Shown one piece after another: positions 1-8,024 of a stretch of DNA of 64,000 nt. The position numbers and the translations under genes were made by a program. Under the pieces are notes generated by a model, which did no database searches, was not told where the DNA came from, and saw nothing but the letters and a program-made list of their open reading frames with translations. The first letter of the stretch is position 1. The number at the start of each line of letters is the position of its first letter. This stretch comes from Vibrio algarum (GTDB lineage: Bacteria; Pseudomonadota; Gammaproteobacteria; Enterobacterales; Vibrionaceae), in the NCBI RefSeq assembly GCF_028204155.1, contig NZ_JAQLOI010000003.1, positions 310,001-374,000 on the forward strand, in the 5' to 3' direction.

Positions 1-212
1 AGATGTTTTGCTCTTTCAATCGCTGGAAGACCAGCCCAGTTTTGTTTTGCGTGAGTAGCAGATTCAAGCGCACGACTAATATCTTCTTCACCGGAAGATG
101 GGATAGTAGATATTAATTCTTCTGTTGCTGGGTTATAAACCTTGATTCTTTCTTTACACTCAGCAAATACACCACCAATGAAATTATCGTATTTTTTTAT
201 ATTTTTTTCCAT
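1..212 (-). CDS. aldA: Lactaldehyde/aldehyde dehydrogenase, N-terminal part (runs off window)
   Basis: The first ~70 codons of an NAD-dependent aldehyde dehydrogenase are visible, and the gene continues beyond position 1. The N-terminus has the IGG start-of-fold segment, the motif NPATEELIS and LPAIERA at about residues 60-66, which match E. coli AldA (lactaldehyde/glycolaldehyde dehydrogenase). The ATG at 212 has an AAGAAG ribosome-binding sequence close upstream. It lies downstream of the rha/fucO genes on the same strand, which fits oxidation of L-lactaldehyde to lactate as the aerobic alternative to FucO. The catalytic Cys and most of the NAD-binding domain lie outside the window, so substrate assignment rests on the N-terminus and context. 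Confidence 0.82.
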   Translation of the reverse strand, partial: MEKNIKKYDNFIGGVFAECKERIKVYNPATEELISTIPSSGEEDISRALESATHAKQNWAGLPAIERAKH

Positions 213-315
213 ATTGCTTCTTCTCCATAAAATACATTCCAAACCAATAAAACCCTCCGAAAAACCAAGCGATCAAAGGGGCTACAAAAATATAACAAAC
301 AAGAAACAAAAGCAC
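184..315 (-). other. Possible 43-residue membrane peptide overlapping the aldA start
   Basis: An open frame starting with GTG reads a hydrophobic stretch (core VAPLIAWFFGGFYWFGMYF) followed by a basic tail ending KKYKKIR, and overlaps the first codons of aldA by 29 bases. The layout (one membrane span, positive C-terminus) looks like a small membrane protein. However, there is no clear ribosome-binding site, and T-rich DNA produces hydrophobic frames by chance. An ATG-led version starting at 338 would need one extra T in the run at 285-289. I do not recognise a family. Confidence 0.2.
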
Positions 316-542
316 AACAAAGAGACGAAGGTGGCCATGGATTTATATGTCAATGATAATTAAACCAGTAATATAGACCCTAACAAAATTTACACACAAA
401 AATAAAAAACAACTAAAAAACATAAACTTAAATAGCTACACTATTTTTAATAATATATAAAAAGTATAAACAATGCCCGATTGAAGATAATATTAACAAT
501 AACGGTCATGTAAATAAAAAATCATCCATTTACATACTATTT

Positions 543-558
543 CGTGATTTATATCAAA
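543..558. promoter_or_regulatory. CRP-like site upstream of aldA
   Basis: The sequence CGTGA-TTTATA-TCAAA matches 8 of 10 core positions of the CRP palindrome TGTGA-N6-TCACA. It lies about 330 bases upstream of aldA, in the long gap. Catabolite control of an aldA-type gene is expected, but the match is imperfect and the region is AT-rich. Confidence 0.3.
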
Positions 559-878
559 AATTTAATGCGACATTAATTATTTGGCTAAGACATTTAAATT
601 ATGATTATTGACCACCAATCGAAAGGACGAAGCACAAATTAAAACCAACAAAAAATACAAAAATAGCAACGTCAGTTATCATCACCAAAATATATACTTT
701 AGATATTAGACTTTATATTTAAAATAGCATTAAAAAACACCATTACTAAAACAATAGACTATAACGAAAAAAGAAAGGAAGGTTTAAATAGGAAGGTCAT
801 TCTATAAAATAATAAATCTAACCGTTTTGAATAAATTAAAAAATAAAAATCATCAACTCAGTTTGGTCATCATACAAA

Positions 879-910
879 TGTGGAATCGTTAATCTATCAA
901 CGACTCCACA
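879..910 (-). terminator. Probable terminator after fucO
   Basis: A 12-bp inverted repeat (TGTGGAATCGTT / AACGACTCCACA, one mismatch, 8-base loop) lies 20 bases past the fucO stop codon. On the minus strand the stem is followed by TTTGTATG, a weak U-tract. It would mark the 3' end of the long rhamnose transcript. Confidence 0.5.
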
Positions 911-930
911 TCTATTGGTTAACCTTTCTA

Positions 931-2082
931 TTACAATGCAGAGGTATAGATGGCACTCACTTCTTCTGGGCTCGGTAAATGAGGGTTGCCTGGCAGACAT
1001 GGATCGGCCATCGCTTTATCTATCCAGCCCCCAATATCTTCTTTTTTGATTCCTAGTTCAGCAAAGCCGCTTGGGATAGATACTTTCGCAGAAAGCGATT
1101 TAATTAGATCTATTGCGCGCTGAGCACCCTCTTTTGCGTCGACATCTAACTTAGCATCTAGCATAGCTTCTGCGACTGAAGCGAACCTTTCCGGTACATA
1201 TTGAGCATTATACTCGCATACATAAGGTAAAAGGATCGCATTACAAACCCCGTGTGGAAGATTGTGAGTCGCTCCCGGTTGGTGAGCCATCGCGTGGACC
1301 AGACCAAGTCCCGCACTATTGAATGCCATACCAGCTAAGAATTGCGCACAAGCTAGCTTGTCGCGAGCTTCTACATTTTTTCCATCAGCCACTGCAATAG
1401 GCAACCACTTAGTGATCAGTTTAATTGCTTCGAGAGCCGTTGGGTCGGTTAGAGTGTGAGCTCCTGGAGTCACGTAAGCTTCTATTGCGTGAGTTAGTGC
1501 ATCCATACCTGTTGCAGCAGTAACACTCGCTGGTAAGCCAACCATTAAATTGGCATCATTAACGGTAACATCAGGGATCTGCTTCGAGTCTATGATGACC
1601 ATTTTAACTTGGTTTTCTTCATCAGTAATCACAGAATTTGATGTCATTTCAGCGGCTGTACCAGCTGTTGTGTTGATGGCAACAAAGAACTGTCCCGGGT
1701 TAGTAACGTGACCAACACCATTGAACTCACAAATATCTTTATTTGGGTTTGCCGCTACCACGCGAATCGCTTTGCAACAATCCATAGGACTACCGCCACC
1801 AACCGCAACAAATCCATCACAAGCATTGTCGAGATAGGCCTGATAACCTTCACGAACTAGAGTAGCCGTAGGATTCGGTGTGACTTTATCAAACAATACA
1901 TAGTCGATACCATGTAGCTTAAGTTGCTCAAAAACAGTATCCAATATTCCTAACTTTACTAGGTTACCGTCGGTTACAAGCAATATTTTATTTAAGGATT
2001 GTTGATTCAGCACTTCAATCGCGTCAGCAACTGCGCCTGCACCAACAAAGCTGAGTTTTGGTAAATTTAAAGCAAAAGCCAT
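931..2082 (-). CDS. fucO: Lactaldehyde reductase (iron-dependent alcohol dehydrogenase), copy 1
   Basis: A 383-residue group III iron alcohol dehydrogenase, the length of E. coli FucO (L-1,2-propanediol oxidoreductase). The Rossmann half carries the NAD motif GGGSPMD at residues 95-101. The metal ligands expected for the family are present: D194 and H198 in GMDALTHAIEAY, then two His in HAMAHQPGATHNLPHG (about 261 and 275). It reduces the L-lactaldehyde released by RhaD to L-1,2-propanediol, the substrate of the Pdu system further along. It follows rhaD after 10 bases and looks to be the last gene of the rha operon. A close paralogue lies at 42157-43305. Confidence 0.93.
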   Translation of the reverse strand: MAFALNLPKLSFVGAGAVADAIEVLNQQSLNKILLVTDGNLVKLGILDTVFEQLKLHGIDYVLFDKVTPNPTATLVREGYQAYLDNACDGFVAVGGGSPMDCCKAIRVVAANPNKDICEFNGVGHVTNPGQFFVAINTTAGTAAEMTSNSVITDEENQVKMVIIDSKQIPDVTVNDANLMVGLPASVTAATGMDALTHAIEAYVTPGAHTLTDPTALEAIKLITKWLPIAVADGKNVEARDKLACAQFLAGMAFNSAGLGLVHAMAHQPGATHNLPHGVCNAILLPYVCEYNAQYVPERFASVAEAMLDAKLDVDAKEGAQRAIDLIKSLSAKVSIPSGFAELGIKKEDIGGWIDKAMADPCLPGNPHLPSPEEVSAIYTSAL

Positions 2083-2092
2083 CGTTCTATTC

Positions 2093-2920
2093 CTATAAAT
2101 TAAAGGTTTCTTTTAGATCCTGCATATCCGCGTCACTTACACCTTCTGGCGTAAAACCACTCGCTAAGCAGCCAAGGAAAAGCTTCGCGCCTTTATTGGC
2201 AACATCGACAAAGTCGAAGGCTTCTAATGCATCAACTCCTGTCGCGACCGCCCCGTGTTTTTCCCAGATAGCGACATCGTTGACCATCAGTTTTTCTGTT
2301 GTCGTTACCGCCATTTGTTGACTACCAGGCATACAGTAAGGAACAACGCCAATACCTCTTGGCACAAATGCTCGTACTTCAGGAAGCATTTGCCAGCAAA
2401 CCGACGTAAATGCCTCGTCACTGTGTGCATAATCTGGATGGTGGGATAACATGATTAGTTCTAATGGATGCGTATGTACAACACAACGATCTTTAAACCC
2501 GGCTTTTTGCTTAGCCATAATGATTTCAACATGAGAAATAAATTCACTCGTCGGTGAGTAATCATCTTGCCCACGGCCTCCCCACAATAAATGATAACCT
2601 TTTGCTTCGTCATCAATTCGTAGAATGCAACCTGCGTCTTCAGGGCGACTTAACTCTCTAATTCTTTCTCCAGTACCTTTTACAAAAAAGATATGACCGG
2701 CGCTCTCTTTAGGGAATACAAACTCACCTACACTTTGTAAGAAGCAGTGAGGAAACTCGCTTAAGTCCTCATTGAACTCACCAAAAATATCCGTAACGTC
2801 AACTGAAATATTGCCACCATTACGCTCAGCCCATTCTCTCTGCCATAAATAAGAACCAACTTCAGAAACTTTCGAAATTTCATTTAGAACCAGTTCATTA
2901 ATTTTTACTGTCTTTCTCAT
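2093..2920 (-). CDS. rhaD: Rhamnulose-1-phosphate aldolase
   Basis: Class II aldolase that cleaves L-rhamnulose 1-phosphate to DHAP and L-lactaldehyde. From the ATG at 2920 it has 275 residues. ERNGGN (about 32-37), the TSE motif with E126, the zinc pair H149/H151 in VVHTHP, and H222 in EKHGA line up with the catalytic Glu and zinc His residues of E. coli RhaD. The ATG at 2920 is preferred over an upstream in-frame ATG at 2947 because AAGGGA lies at the right spacing before it. It sits between rhaM and fucO in the operon. Confidence 0.95.
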   Translation of the reverse strand: MRKTVKINELVLNEISKVSEVGSYLWQREWAERNGGNISVDVTDIFGEFNEDLSEFPHCFLQSVGEFVFPKESAGHIFFVKGTGERIRELSRPEDAGCILRIDDEAKGYHLLWGGRGQDDYSPTSEFISHVEIIMAKQKAGFKDRCVVHTHPLELIMLSHHPDYAHSDEAFTSVCWQMLPEVRAFVPRGIGVVPYCMPGSQQMAVTTTEKLMVNDVAIWEKHGAVATGVDALEAFDFVDVANKGAKLFLGCLASGFTPEGVSDADMQDLKETFNL

Positions 2921-2974
2921 TATTTTTCCCTTATCTGAGGTATTCAATCTTATTGATTTAACGACTGCGAACGT

Positions 2975-3299
2975 CTACTGCATGAAAAATACATCTTTTA
3001 GCTCTTTTGATATTGGAGAGTTATCTTCGTTGGTCCGCATAATATCTTTCATATAAAACCACCACGTCTTACACACTTCAGTTTCGGCAATTTCATTCCA
3101 TCTTTCTTGGTCTGTAATTTCTACGTAGGCAAATAGATTACTTGTTTCTTCATCTAAAAAATAGAATATCTACTTGCGCCATGTTTTTTAAAACATCCAT
3201 TAACTCTGGCCATATTTCATCATGCCTTTTTTTATATTCATGATGAAATTCAGGGTAAATAGACATAACAAATGCCTTTCTAATAATATTAGAATCCAT
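2975..3299 (-). pseudogene. rhaM: L-rhamnose mutarotase, with two frameshifts
   Basis: The start (IRKAFVM, then KKRHDEIWPEL) and the end (RWNEIAETEVCKTWWFYM, then NSPISKELKDVFF) match RhaM, the enzyme that interconverts the alpha and beta anomers of L-rhamnose. The active-site His in RHDEIW and the Trp pair are kept. The zero frame stops after about 52 codons. Two separate one-base deficits, in the T6 run at 3184-3189 and the A6 run at 3166-3171 (plus-strand view), break the middle. Adding one base to each restores HGASRYSIFLDEE and a 108-residue protein, close to the usual 104. Start ATG at 3299 follows AAGGTG. Either sequencing error or a decayed gene; I favour error, because the rest is well conserved. 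Confidence 0.85.
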
Positions 3300-3332
3300 A
3301 TCTACACCTTATGATATAAGTTACTTATTAGT

Positions 3333-4328
3333 TTATTTATTTTTTATACGTTTAAATATCTTAGGCAATGCAATTACGCTAATTAACATTAGACCAATAA
3401 CAATCGACATTACGATGCCAGGTACGTTAATTAGACCTAAACCAACGGTCACCAATCCCATTAAGAAAATTGAAATGACAACGCCGACAATGGTACCCGA
3501 ACCACCGAGAATACTAACACCGCCAAGTACAACCATAGTGATAATGCTCAACTCCCAACCAAGCGCGATAGTTGGTCTGGTACTTCCTAAACGAGAGGTC
3601 AACATAATGGCGGCCACACCACAAAAGAAGCCAACTAAAGTGAATAGTATAAGTTTATGCTTTGCGACATTAACACCAGAATAATAGGCTGCTGTAGGAT
3701 TATTACCAATCGCGTAGGTACGACGACCAAAATTTGATTTTTGTAATAAAAAATAGAATATTACTGCTAACATTAAGAAAGTAATAAATTCAAAGCTAAA
3801 TACTGAAAATACATAACCCTGCCCAAAATACGAAAATGATTCTGGGTAATTTTTTAACGCCTCATCTCCTAAAAGTATATAAGTAACCCCTCGGAACAAA
3901 CTCATCGTACCTATTGTCACGACAATAGAAGGTATATTTAACTTCGTTACCAACAATCCATTTATTGCACCGCATATTGTACCAACAATCATTCCTGACA
4001 CGCATATTAACGCCAAACTGTCAGTTACCTCTGCGGTAAAACCCATCGCAGTTGAACTTAATGCAATAATAGAAGCAACGGAAATATCTATCTCCCTTAC
4101 AATTATTACAAGTGCGAGCGGTAATGCGATAATTGCTTTTTCGGTAAAATTAAATGTGGCATCTGATAATGACCATGGGTCTAAAAAATAAGGTGATGCA
4201 AAACTATTAATTATAAAAACACATACCGCAGTTGCAAACAAAAAGGATTCCCAACCGAACAGCCAACTAGGTAACGAGCTACTTTTAGGCATATTATCCT
4301 CTATAGTTCTACTATTAATTTTTTCCAT
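3333..4328 (-). CDS. rhaQ: Rhamnose ABC transporter, inner-membrane permease 2
   Basis: A 331-residue sugar permease of the RbsC/AraH type with about ten hydrophobic segments. It has the family signatures VREIDISVASIIALS, LNIPSIVVTIGTMSLFRG, AIGNNPTAAYYSGVNV and GGVSILGGSGTIVG. It pairs with rhaP as the second membrane subunit of an importer like rhizobial RhaSTPQ (symbol by analogy). The ATG at 4328 (MEKINS) is chosen over the upstream frame start at 4361, because GAGG precedes it and the upstream start would overlap rhaP. The next gene is rhaM. Confidence 0.88.
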   Translation of the reverse strand: MEKINSRTIEDNMPKSSSLPSWLFGWESFLFATAVCVFIINSFASPYFLDPWSLSDATFNFTEKAIIALPLALVIIVREIDISVASIIALSSTAMGFTAEVTDSLALICVSGMIVGTICGAINGLLVTKLNIPSIVVTIGTMSLFRGVTYILLGDEALKNYPESFSYFGQGYVFSVFSFEFITFLMLAVIFYFLLQKSNFGRRTYAIGNNPTAAYYSGVNVAKHKLILFTLVGFFCGVAAIMLTSRLGSTRPTIALGWELSIITMVVLGGVSILGGSGTIVGVVISIFLMGLVTVGLGLINVPGIVMSIVIGLMLISVIALPKIFKRIKNK

Positions 4329-4350
4329 TTTTCTAGTCCTCGACAATAGG

Positions 4351-5334
4351 TTAAGACGCACTTTGTACGGCTTTGCGCAAAATGATCCGTCCTAGTTTTC
4401 GTTCTGAACGAGAGTTCGCTATAACAGCAAGAATAATTACCGAGCCTGAGATGGCCATCTGCCAGAAAGGTGAAACACCAATGACAGGTAATGCGTTATT
4501 AATGATGCCCAAAAACAGAGCCCCAAGAAGACAACCTAAAACCGTACCCGTGCCTCCAGCAATACTCACACCACCAATGACGCATGCTGCAATAACTTGC
4601 AATTCAAATCCATTTGCAATATCCACGTAGGCAACCGCATATCGGGAAATCCAGAGGTAGCTGGCAATACCCGCACAAAGGCCAGAAATAGTGAACGCCA
4701 AAAACTGCTTTTTCCCCACATCTACACCAATATAGTAGGCAGCAGTAGGACTATTACCGGCAGCGTAAATTCTTCTGCCCATCTGACGATGTCGAGTAAA
4801 ATAATACATTCCCGCTACTGCGATTATTGAACACCAACCCAGAACTGGAAGCCCTAAGATTTCGAAACGTGGAATTTGCAAGAAAGTGTCACTCATTTGG
4901 TGAGCATTGATCCATGCACCTTTGCTGATTAAGAACACCGTTCCACGATAAATACTCATTGTTCCCAATGTCACTACAATGGCAGGAATATTCATCTTCC
5001 ACACAAGCCAGCCATTAATCATACCCAGTAAGGTGCCTAATGCCGCACCAATTAATATGATGAAAGGGACTGGGATTTCTGGATATAGATTATTAATTGT
5101 TGCAACCACCATACCTGTAAGAGCAACATTAGCAGCGACAGAAAGGTCTATACATCGAGTGATAATGACCAACATCTGCCCTAACGCTAAGATAATCAGT
5201 ATGGACGTATCATTGTAAACACCGAGAAGATTGGACAATCCTAAAAAGTCCGGAGTAATCATTCCTATAAGTGCAAGTAGCAAAACTATAACCATACCAA
5301 GTTGTGCTTCGCGGTTTTTTAACATATTTTTCAT
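4351..5334 (-). CDS. rhaP: Rhamnose ABC transporter, inner-membrane permease 1
   Basis: A 327-residue RbsC/AraH-type permease, mostly hydrophobic, with CIDLSVAANVALTG, MNIPAIVVTLGTMSIYRG, AAGNSPTAAYYIGVDV and GGVSIAGGTGTVLG. It is similar to rhaQ throughout, so the importer probably has a heterodimeric membrane core. The ATG at 5334 follows a G-rich ribosome-binding sequence. If the preceding ATPase gene ends where its family normally does, the stop and this start overlap as ATGA, indicating translational coupling. Confidence 0.88.
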   Translation of the reverse strand: MKNMLKNREAQLGMVIVLLLALIGMITPDFLGLSNLLGVYNDTSILIILALGQMLVIITRCIDLSVAANVALTGMVVATINNLYPEIPVPFIILIGAALGTLLGMINGWLVWKMNIPAIVVTLGTMSIYRGTVFLISKGAWINAHQMSDTFLQIPRFEILGLPVLGWCSIIAVAGMYYFTRHRQMGRRIYAAGNSPTAAYYIGVDVGKKQFLAFTISGLCAGIASYLWISRYAVAYVDIANGFELQVIAACVIGGVSIAGGTGTVLGCLLGALFLGIINNALPVIGVSPFWQMAISGSVIILAVIANSRSERKLGRIILRKAVQSAS

Positions 5335-6838
5335 AAAGCCCCCCTGTCGCACCGGTTGCGGCGCTGACTAGTTTTTCGGCGGTAAAATCGTCGCGAGCAA
5401 ATTCATTTACCATCAAACCTTCTCGCATAACAATAATACGGTCAGCCATTCCCATTACTTCCGGTAGTTCAGAAGACACCATGATAACCGCAAGCCCTTG
5501 ACCAGTAAGTTCAGACATAAACTCATGCACAGCAGCTTTAGACCCAATATCTATCCCTTTGGTCGGTTCATCTAAAATGATGACTTTGGGTTTTGTCGCC
5601 AGCCATTTTCCAATGACCACTTTTTGTTGATTTCCGCCTGAGAGGTTCTCTACTTTTTCGTGCCAGTTGGGTGCTTTTACTCGCAAACGCTTAGCATATT
5701 CATCCGCTAATGCATACTCAGCTTCGTCGTCTAAAAGACCATTTGAGTTAATTTTGTCAAGCTGTGGTAAACCTATGTTTTGATATATTGGAAACTCAAG
5801 TACCGTTCCCTGGCTTTGGCGCTCTTCTGGAACGTAAACAATGCCAGCCTTGATTGCATCGCTCGGGGAATTAATAGCAATATTTGTCCTATCAATTTTT
5901 ATTTGACCAGACGCTATGTTTGTCACACCAAACAGTGACTGCATTAGTTCAGTACGACCGGCACCAACTAATCCATAAAACCCTAATATTTCACCTTCTC
6001 TAAGGTCAAAATTAATATCGTCAAACTCTGTCGGGTGGCTGAAATTCTCGACTTTCATTATTTCTGCGCCAAATTCAGCGTCTACTTTTGGATAAGCATT
6101 ATCAATGGTTCTTCCTACCATCATTGTCACGAGTTCAGCTTCTGCGACTTCAGGGATTTTTCCATCCCCGACATAGCATCCATCTCTAAATACAGTAAAT
6201 CTGTCAGCAATCGTGTAAATTTCATCAAACTTATGGCTGATGAACATGATTGCACAACCTTTGGCCTTCAGTCGGCGTACAATATTATAAAAATCTTCGA
6301 TTTCACGATGAGAAAGCGCTGCTGTTGGTTCATCAAGAATGACTACTTTGGCATCAAATGATAGTGCTCTGGCTATGGCGACCATATGCCTTTGTCCAAT
6401 ACTTAATTCTTTTAATAGTTTTTTAGGATCAAGTGGAGCATCAATTTCTTTTAGGATACGAGCGGATTCGCTTTCCATGCCCGGCCAATTCAAACGGCCA
6501 GAAGGGTGTTTCATATAGTGCCCAGCGAATATATTCTCCGCAACACTGAGCTCATCAAATAATACGGTTTCTTGGTGAATAGCTGTAATACCAAGTAATC
6601 GTGCGTCTTCAGGCGTAACTAACTCGACAGGTTTATCATCTAGAATTAATGTTCCAGAGGTTGGTTGATGAATCCCTGTCATTACTTTTACTAGCGTAGA
6701 TTTACCTGCACCGTTTTCGCCAACCAGAGCAGTGACTTGACCAGGATAGAGGTCTAGCTGCACCTTATCCAAGGCCTTTACACCTGGAAAGTGCTTGCTA
6801 ATGTCCCGCAAAGAGAAAATAGGGTTTACTTCTGACAT
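5210..6838 (-). CDS. rhaT: Rhamnose ABC transporter, ATP-binding protein (3' end probably mis-framed)
   Basis: A sugar-importer ATPase with two fused nucleotide-binding domains. The first has Walker A GENGAGKST (residues 40-48), the signature LSIGQRHMVAIARAL and DEPTAAL. The second has the degenerate loop GLVGAGRTEL, LSGGNQQKVVIGKWL and DEPTKGID. The open frame runs 542 residues and overlaps rhaP by 125 bases, but the last ~40 residues look like rhaP DNA read out of frame. Adding one G to the G6 run (plus-strand C6 at 5339-5344) ends the protein at 502 residues, with a TGA overlapping the rhaP start. The name follows the rhizobial importer, not E. coli RhaT, which is a symporter. Confidence 0.9.
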   Translation of the reverse strand: MSEVNPIFSLRDISKHFPGVKALDKVQLDLYPGQVTALVGENGAGKSTLVKVMTGIHQPTSGTLILDDKPVELVTPEDARLLGITAIHQETVLFDELSVAENIFAGHYMKHPSGRLNWPGMESESARILKEIDAPLDPKKLLKELSIGQRHMVAIARALSFDAKVVILDEPTAALSHREIEDFYNIVRRLKAKGCAIMFISHKFDEIYTIADRFTVFRDGCYVGDGKIPEVAEAELVTMMVGRTIDNAYPKVDAEFGAEIMKVENFSHPTEFDDINFDLREGEILGFYGLVGAGRTELMQSLFGVTNIASGQIKIDRTNIAINSPSDAIKAGIVYVPEERQSQGTVLEFPIYQNIGLPQLDKINSNGLLDDEAEYALADEYAKRLRVKAPNWHEKVENLSGGNQQKVVIGKWLATKPKVIILDEPTKGIDIGSKAAVHEFMSELTGQGLAVIMVSSELPEVMGMADRIIVMREGLMVNEFARDDFTAEKLVSAATGATGGLYEKYVKKPRSTTWYGYSFATCTYRNDYSGLFRIVQSSRCLQ

Positions 6839-6924
6839 AGTGATGCCTTATTTCAATGGAAAAGACTAAACTGGTACTGGTTCATAGCTACCAGTTTATG
6901 TCCTATTTATTCAAATAGACTGCA

Positions 6925-7923
6925 TTAGAAAATTTTTGCAAATTCTTCTACATTCGTACTGTTATAGATAAACGGTTTGGCCATTGCTGCATTGCCATCT
7001 TTATCTAACTTAGCTGTGCCCATACGACCCATTTCTACTTCAGTGTCTGTCGCATTACCTTTGATTAGGTTGTAAGCAATCGTTGTTGCTGCATAACCTA
7101 GATCAATCGGGTTCCAAATTGCAAAGCTGTGAACTGCTCCTGATTTAACATGTCCAGCTAATTCAGATGGTAGCCCTAGACCAGTGACAAAGATTTCACC
7201 TGTTTTACCCATATCAGTAACCGCTTGTGCTGCAGCAACAATACCAACTGATGTCGGAGCGACAATAGCTTTAAGGTTAGGATATGTTTTGATCAATCCT
7301 TGAGTTTCGCGATAACTCTTATCTGCTAAGTCATCGCCATATACTGTCGCAACTAGGTTTAGTTCAGGGTGTTGTGGCAGAACTTTCTTCATTTCTGCTA
7401 TCCAAATATTTTGGTTTGTTGCTGTAGGTGTTGCGCTTAAGATAGCAATATCACCTTTGTCACTTTTCGCTGCTACCAACGCATCTGAAGCTAGGTCTAC
7501 ATTGATTTGACCTATTAGTTCATTACTAGATGGATTAAGATGGATAGCTCGACCAGGAGCTGCTACTCCAGAGTCAAAAGAAACCACTTTTATTCCACGC
7601 TTTTGCGCTTTCTTCAAAATTGGCACTAGAGCATCAGTATCATTGGCAGAAATAACAATCGCATCAACTCGTTGAGAGATTAGTGAATTCACTATTTCAA
7701 TTTGACCTTCTGCTGTTGGTGTTACAGGTCCTGTATAAATAATTTTGACATCATCTTTAATTTCTTTTGATGCTTCTGTTGCACCAGCATACGCTGCTTC
7801 AAAGAAACCAATACCTTGCGCTTTAACCACAAGACCGATGCGGTATTCGTCAGCTTGAGCGAAAGCAGCTGCAAATAAACTCGTTATAAGTAGGGTAGAT
7901 TTAAGAATTTTTTCTATTTTCAT
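6925..7923 (-). CDS. rhaS: Rhamnose ABC transporter, periplasmic binding protein
   Basis: A 332-residue sugar-binding protein of the RbsB/LsrB class. The N-terminus MKIEKILKSTLLITSLFAAA is a typical Sec signal peptide, with cleavage expected after AFAQA. The mature part has the two-lobed periplasmic-binding fold: VDAIVISANDTDAL, VVSFDSGV, a conserved ATPTATNQNIW stretch, and IVAPTSVGIVAAAQAV. The ATG at 7923 is chosen because GGAG precedes it and the signal peptide starts there; an upstream frame start at 8007 would bury the signal. It follows rhaA and precedes the ATPase gene. The symbol follows the rhizobial importer and is not the AraC regulator RhaS. Confidence 0.9.
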   Translation of the reverse strand: MKIEKILKSTLLITSLFAAAFAQADEYRIGLVVKAQGIGFFEAAYAGATEASKEIKDDVKIIYTGPVTPTAEGQIEIVNSLISQRVDAIVISANDTDALVPILKKAQKRGIKVVSFDSGVAAPGRAIHLNPSSNELIGQINVDLASDALVAAKSDKGDIAILSATPTATNQNIWIAEMKKVLPQHPELNLVATVYGDDLADKSYRETQGLIKTYPNLKAIVAPTSVGIVAAAQAVTDMGKTGEIFVTGLGLPSELAGHVKSGAVHSFAIWNPIDLGYAATTIAYNLIKGNATDTEVEMGRMGTAKLDKDGNAAMAKPFIYNSTNVEEFAKIF

Positions 7924-8024
7924 TTGTTGTAAACTCCATTTAAGAATGATTTGGTTCACTTTTCTAATTAGAACTCTTACCAGTATTAATCCACTTTCGT
8001 AAATCATGTATCATAATTATCATT

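Larger units (their letters stand above)
213..930. other. Intergenic region between fucO and aldA, AT-rich
   Basis: About 700 bases with no convincing gene apart from the small ORF noted at 184-315. It holds the probable fucO terminator near 879-910, a CRP-like sequence near 543-558, and otherwise very A/T-rich DNA that presumably contains the aldA promoter. The two genes face the same way, and the gap suggests aldA is transcribed separately from the rha operon. Confidence 0.5.

Noticed and set aside
2058..2449. Plus-strand ORFs opposite fucO and rhaD
   Set aside because: These are antisense shadows of well-supported enzymes on the minus strand.
5210..5330. Last ~40 residues of the rhamnose ABC ATPase as a real C-terminal extension
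   Set aside because: The stretch is the rhaP start read out of frame; one added G in the preceding G6 run ends the protein at the family length with an ATGA overlap.
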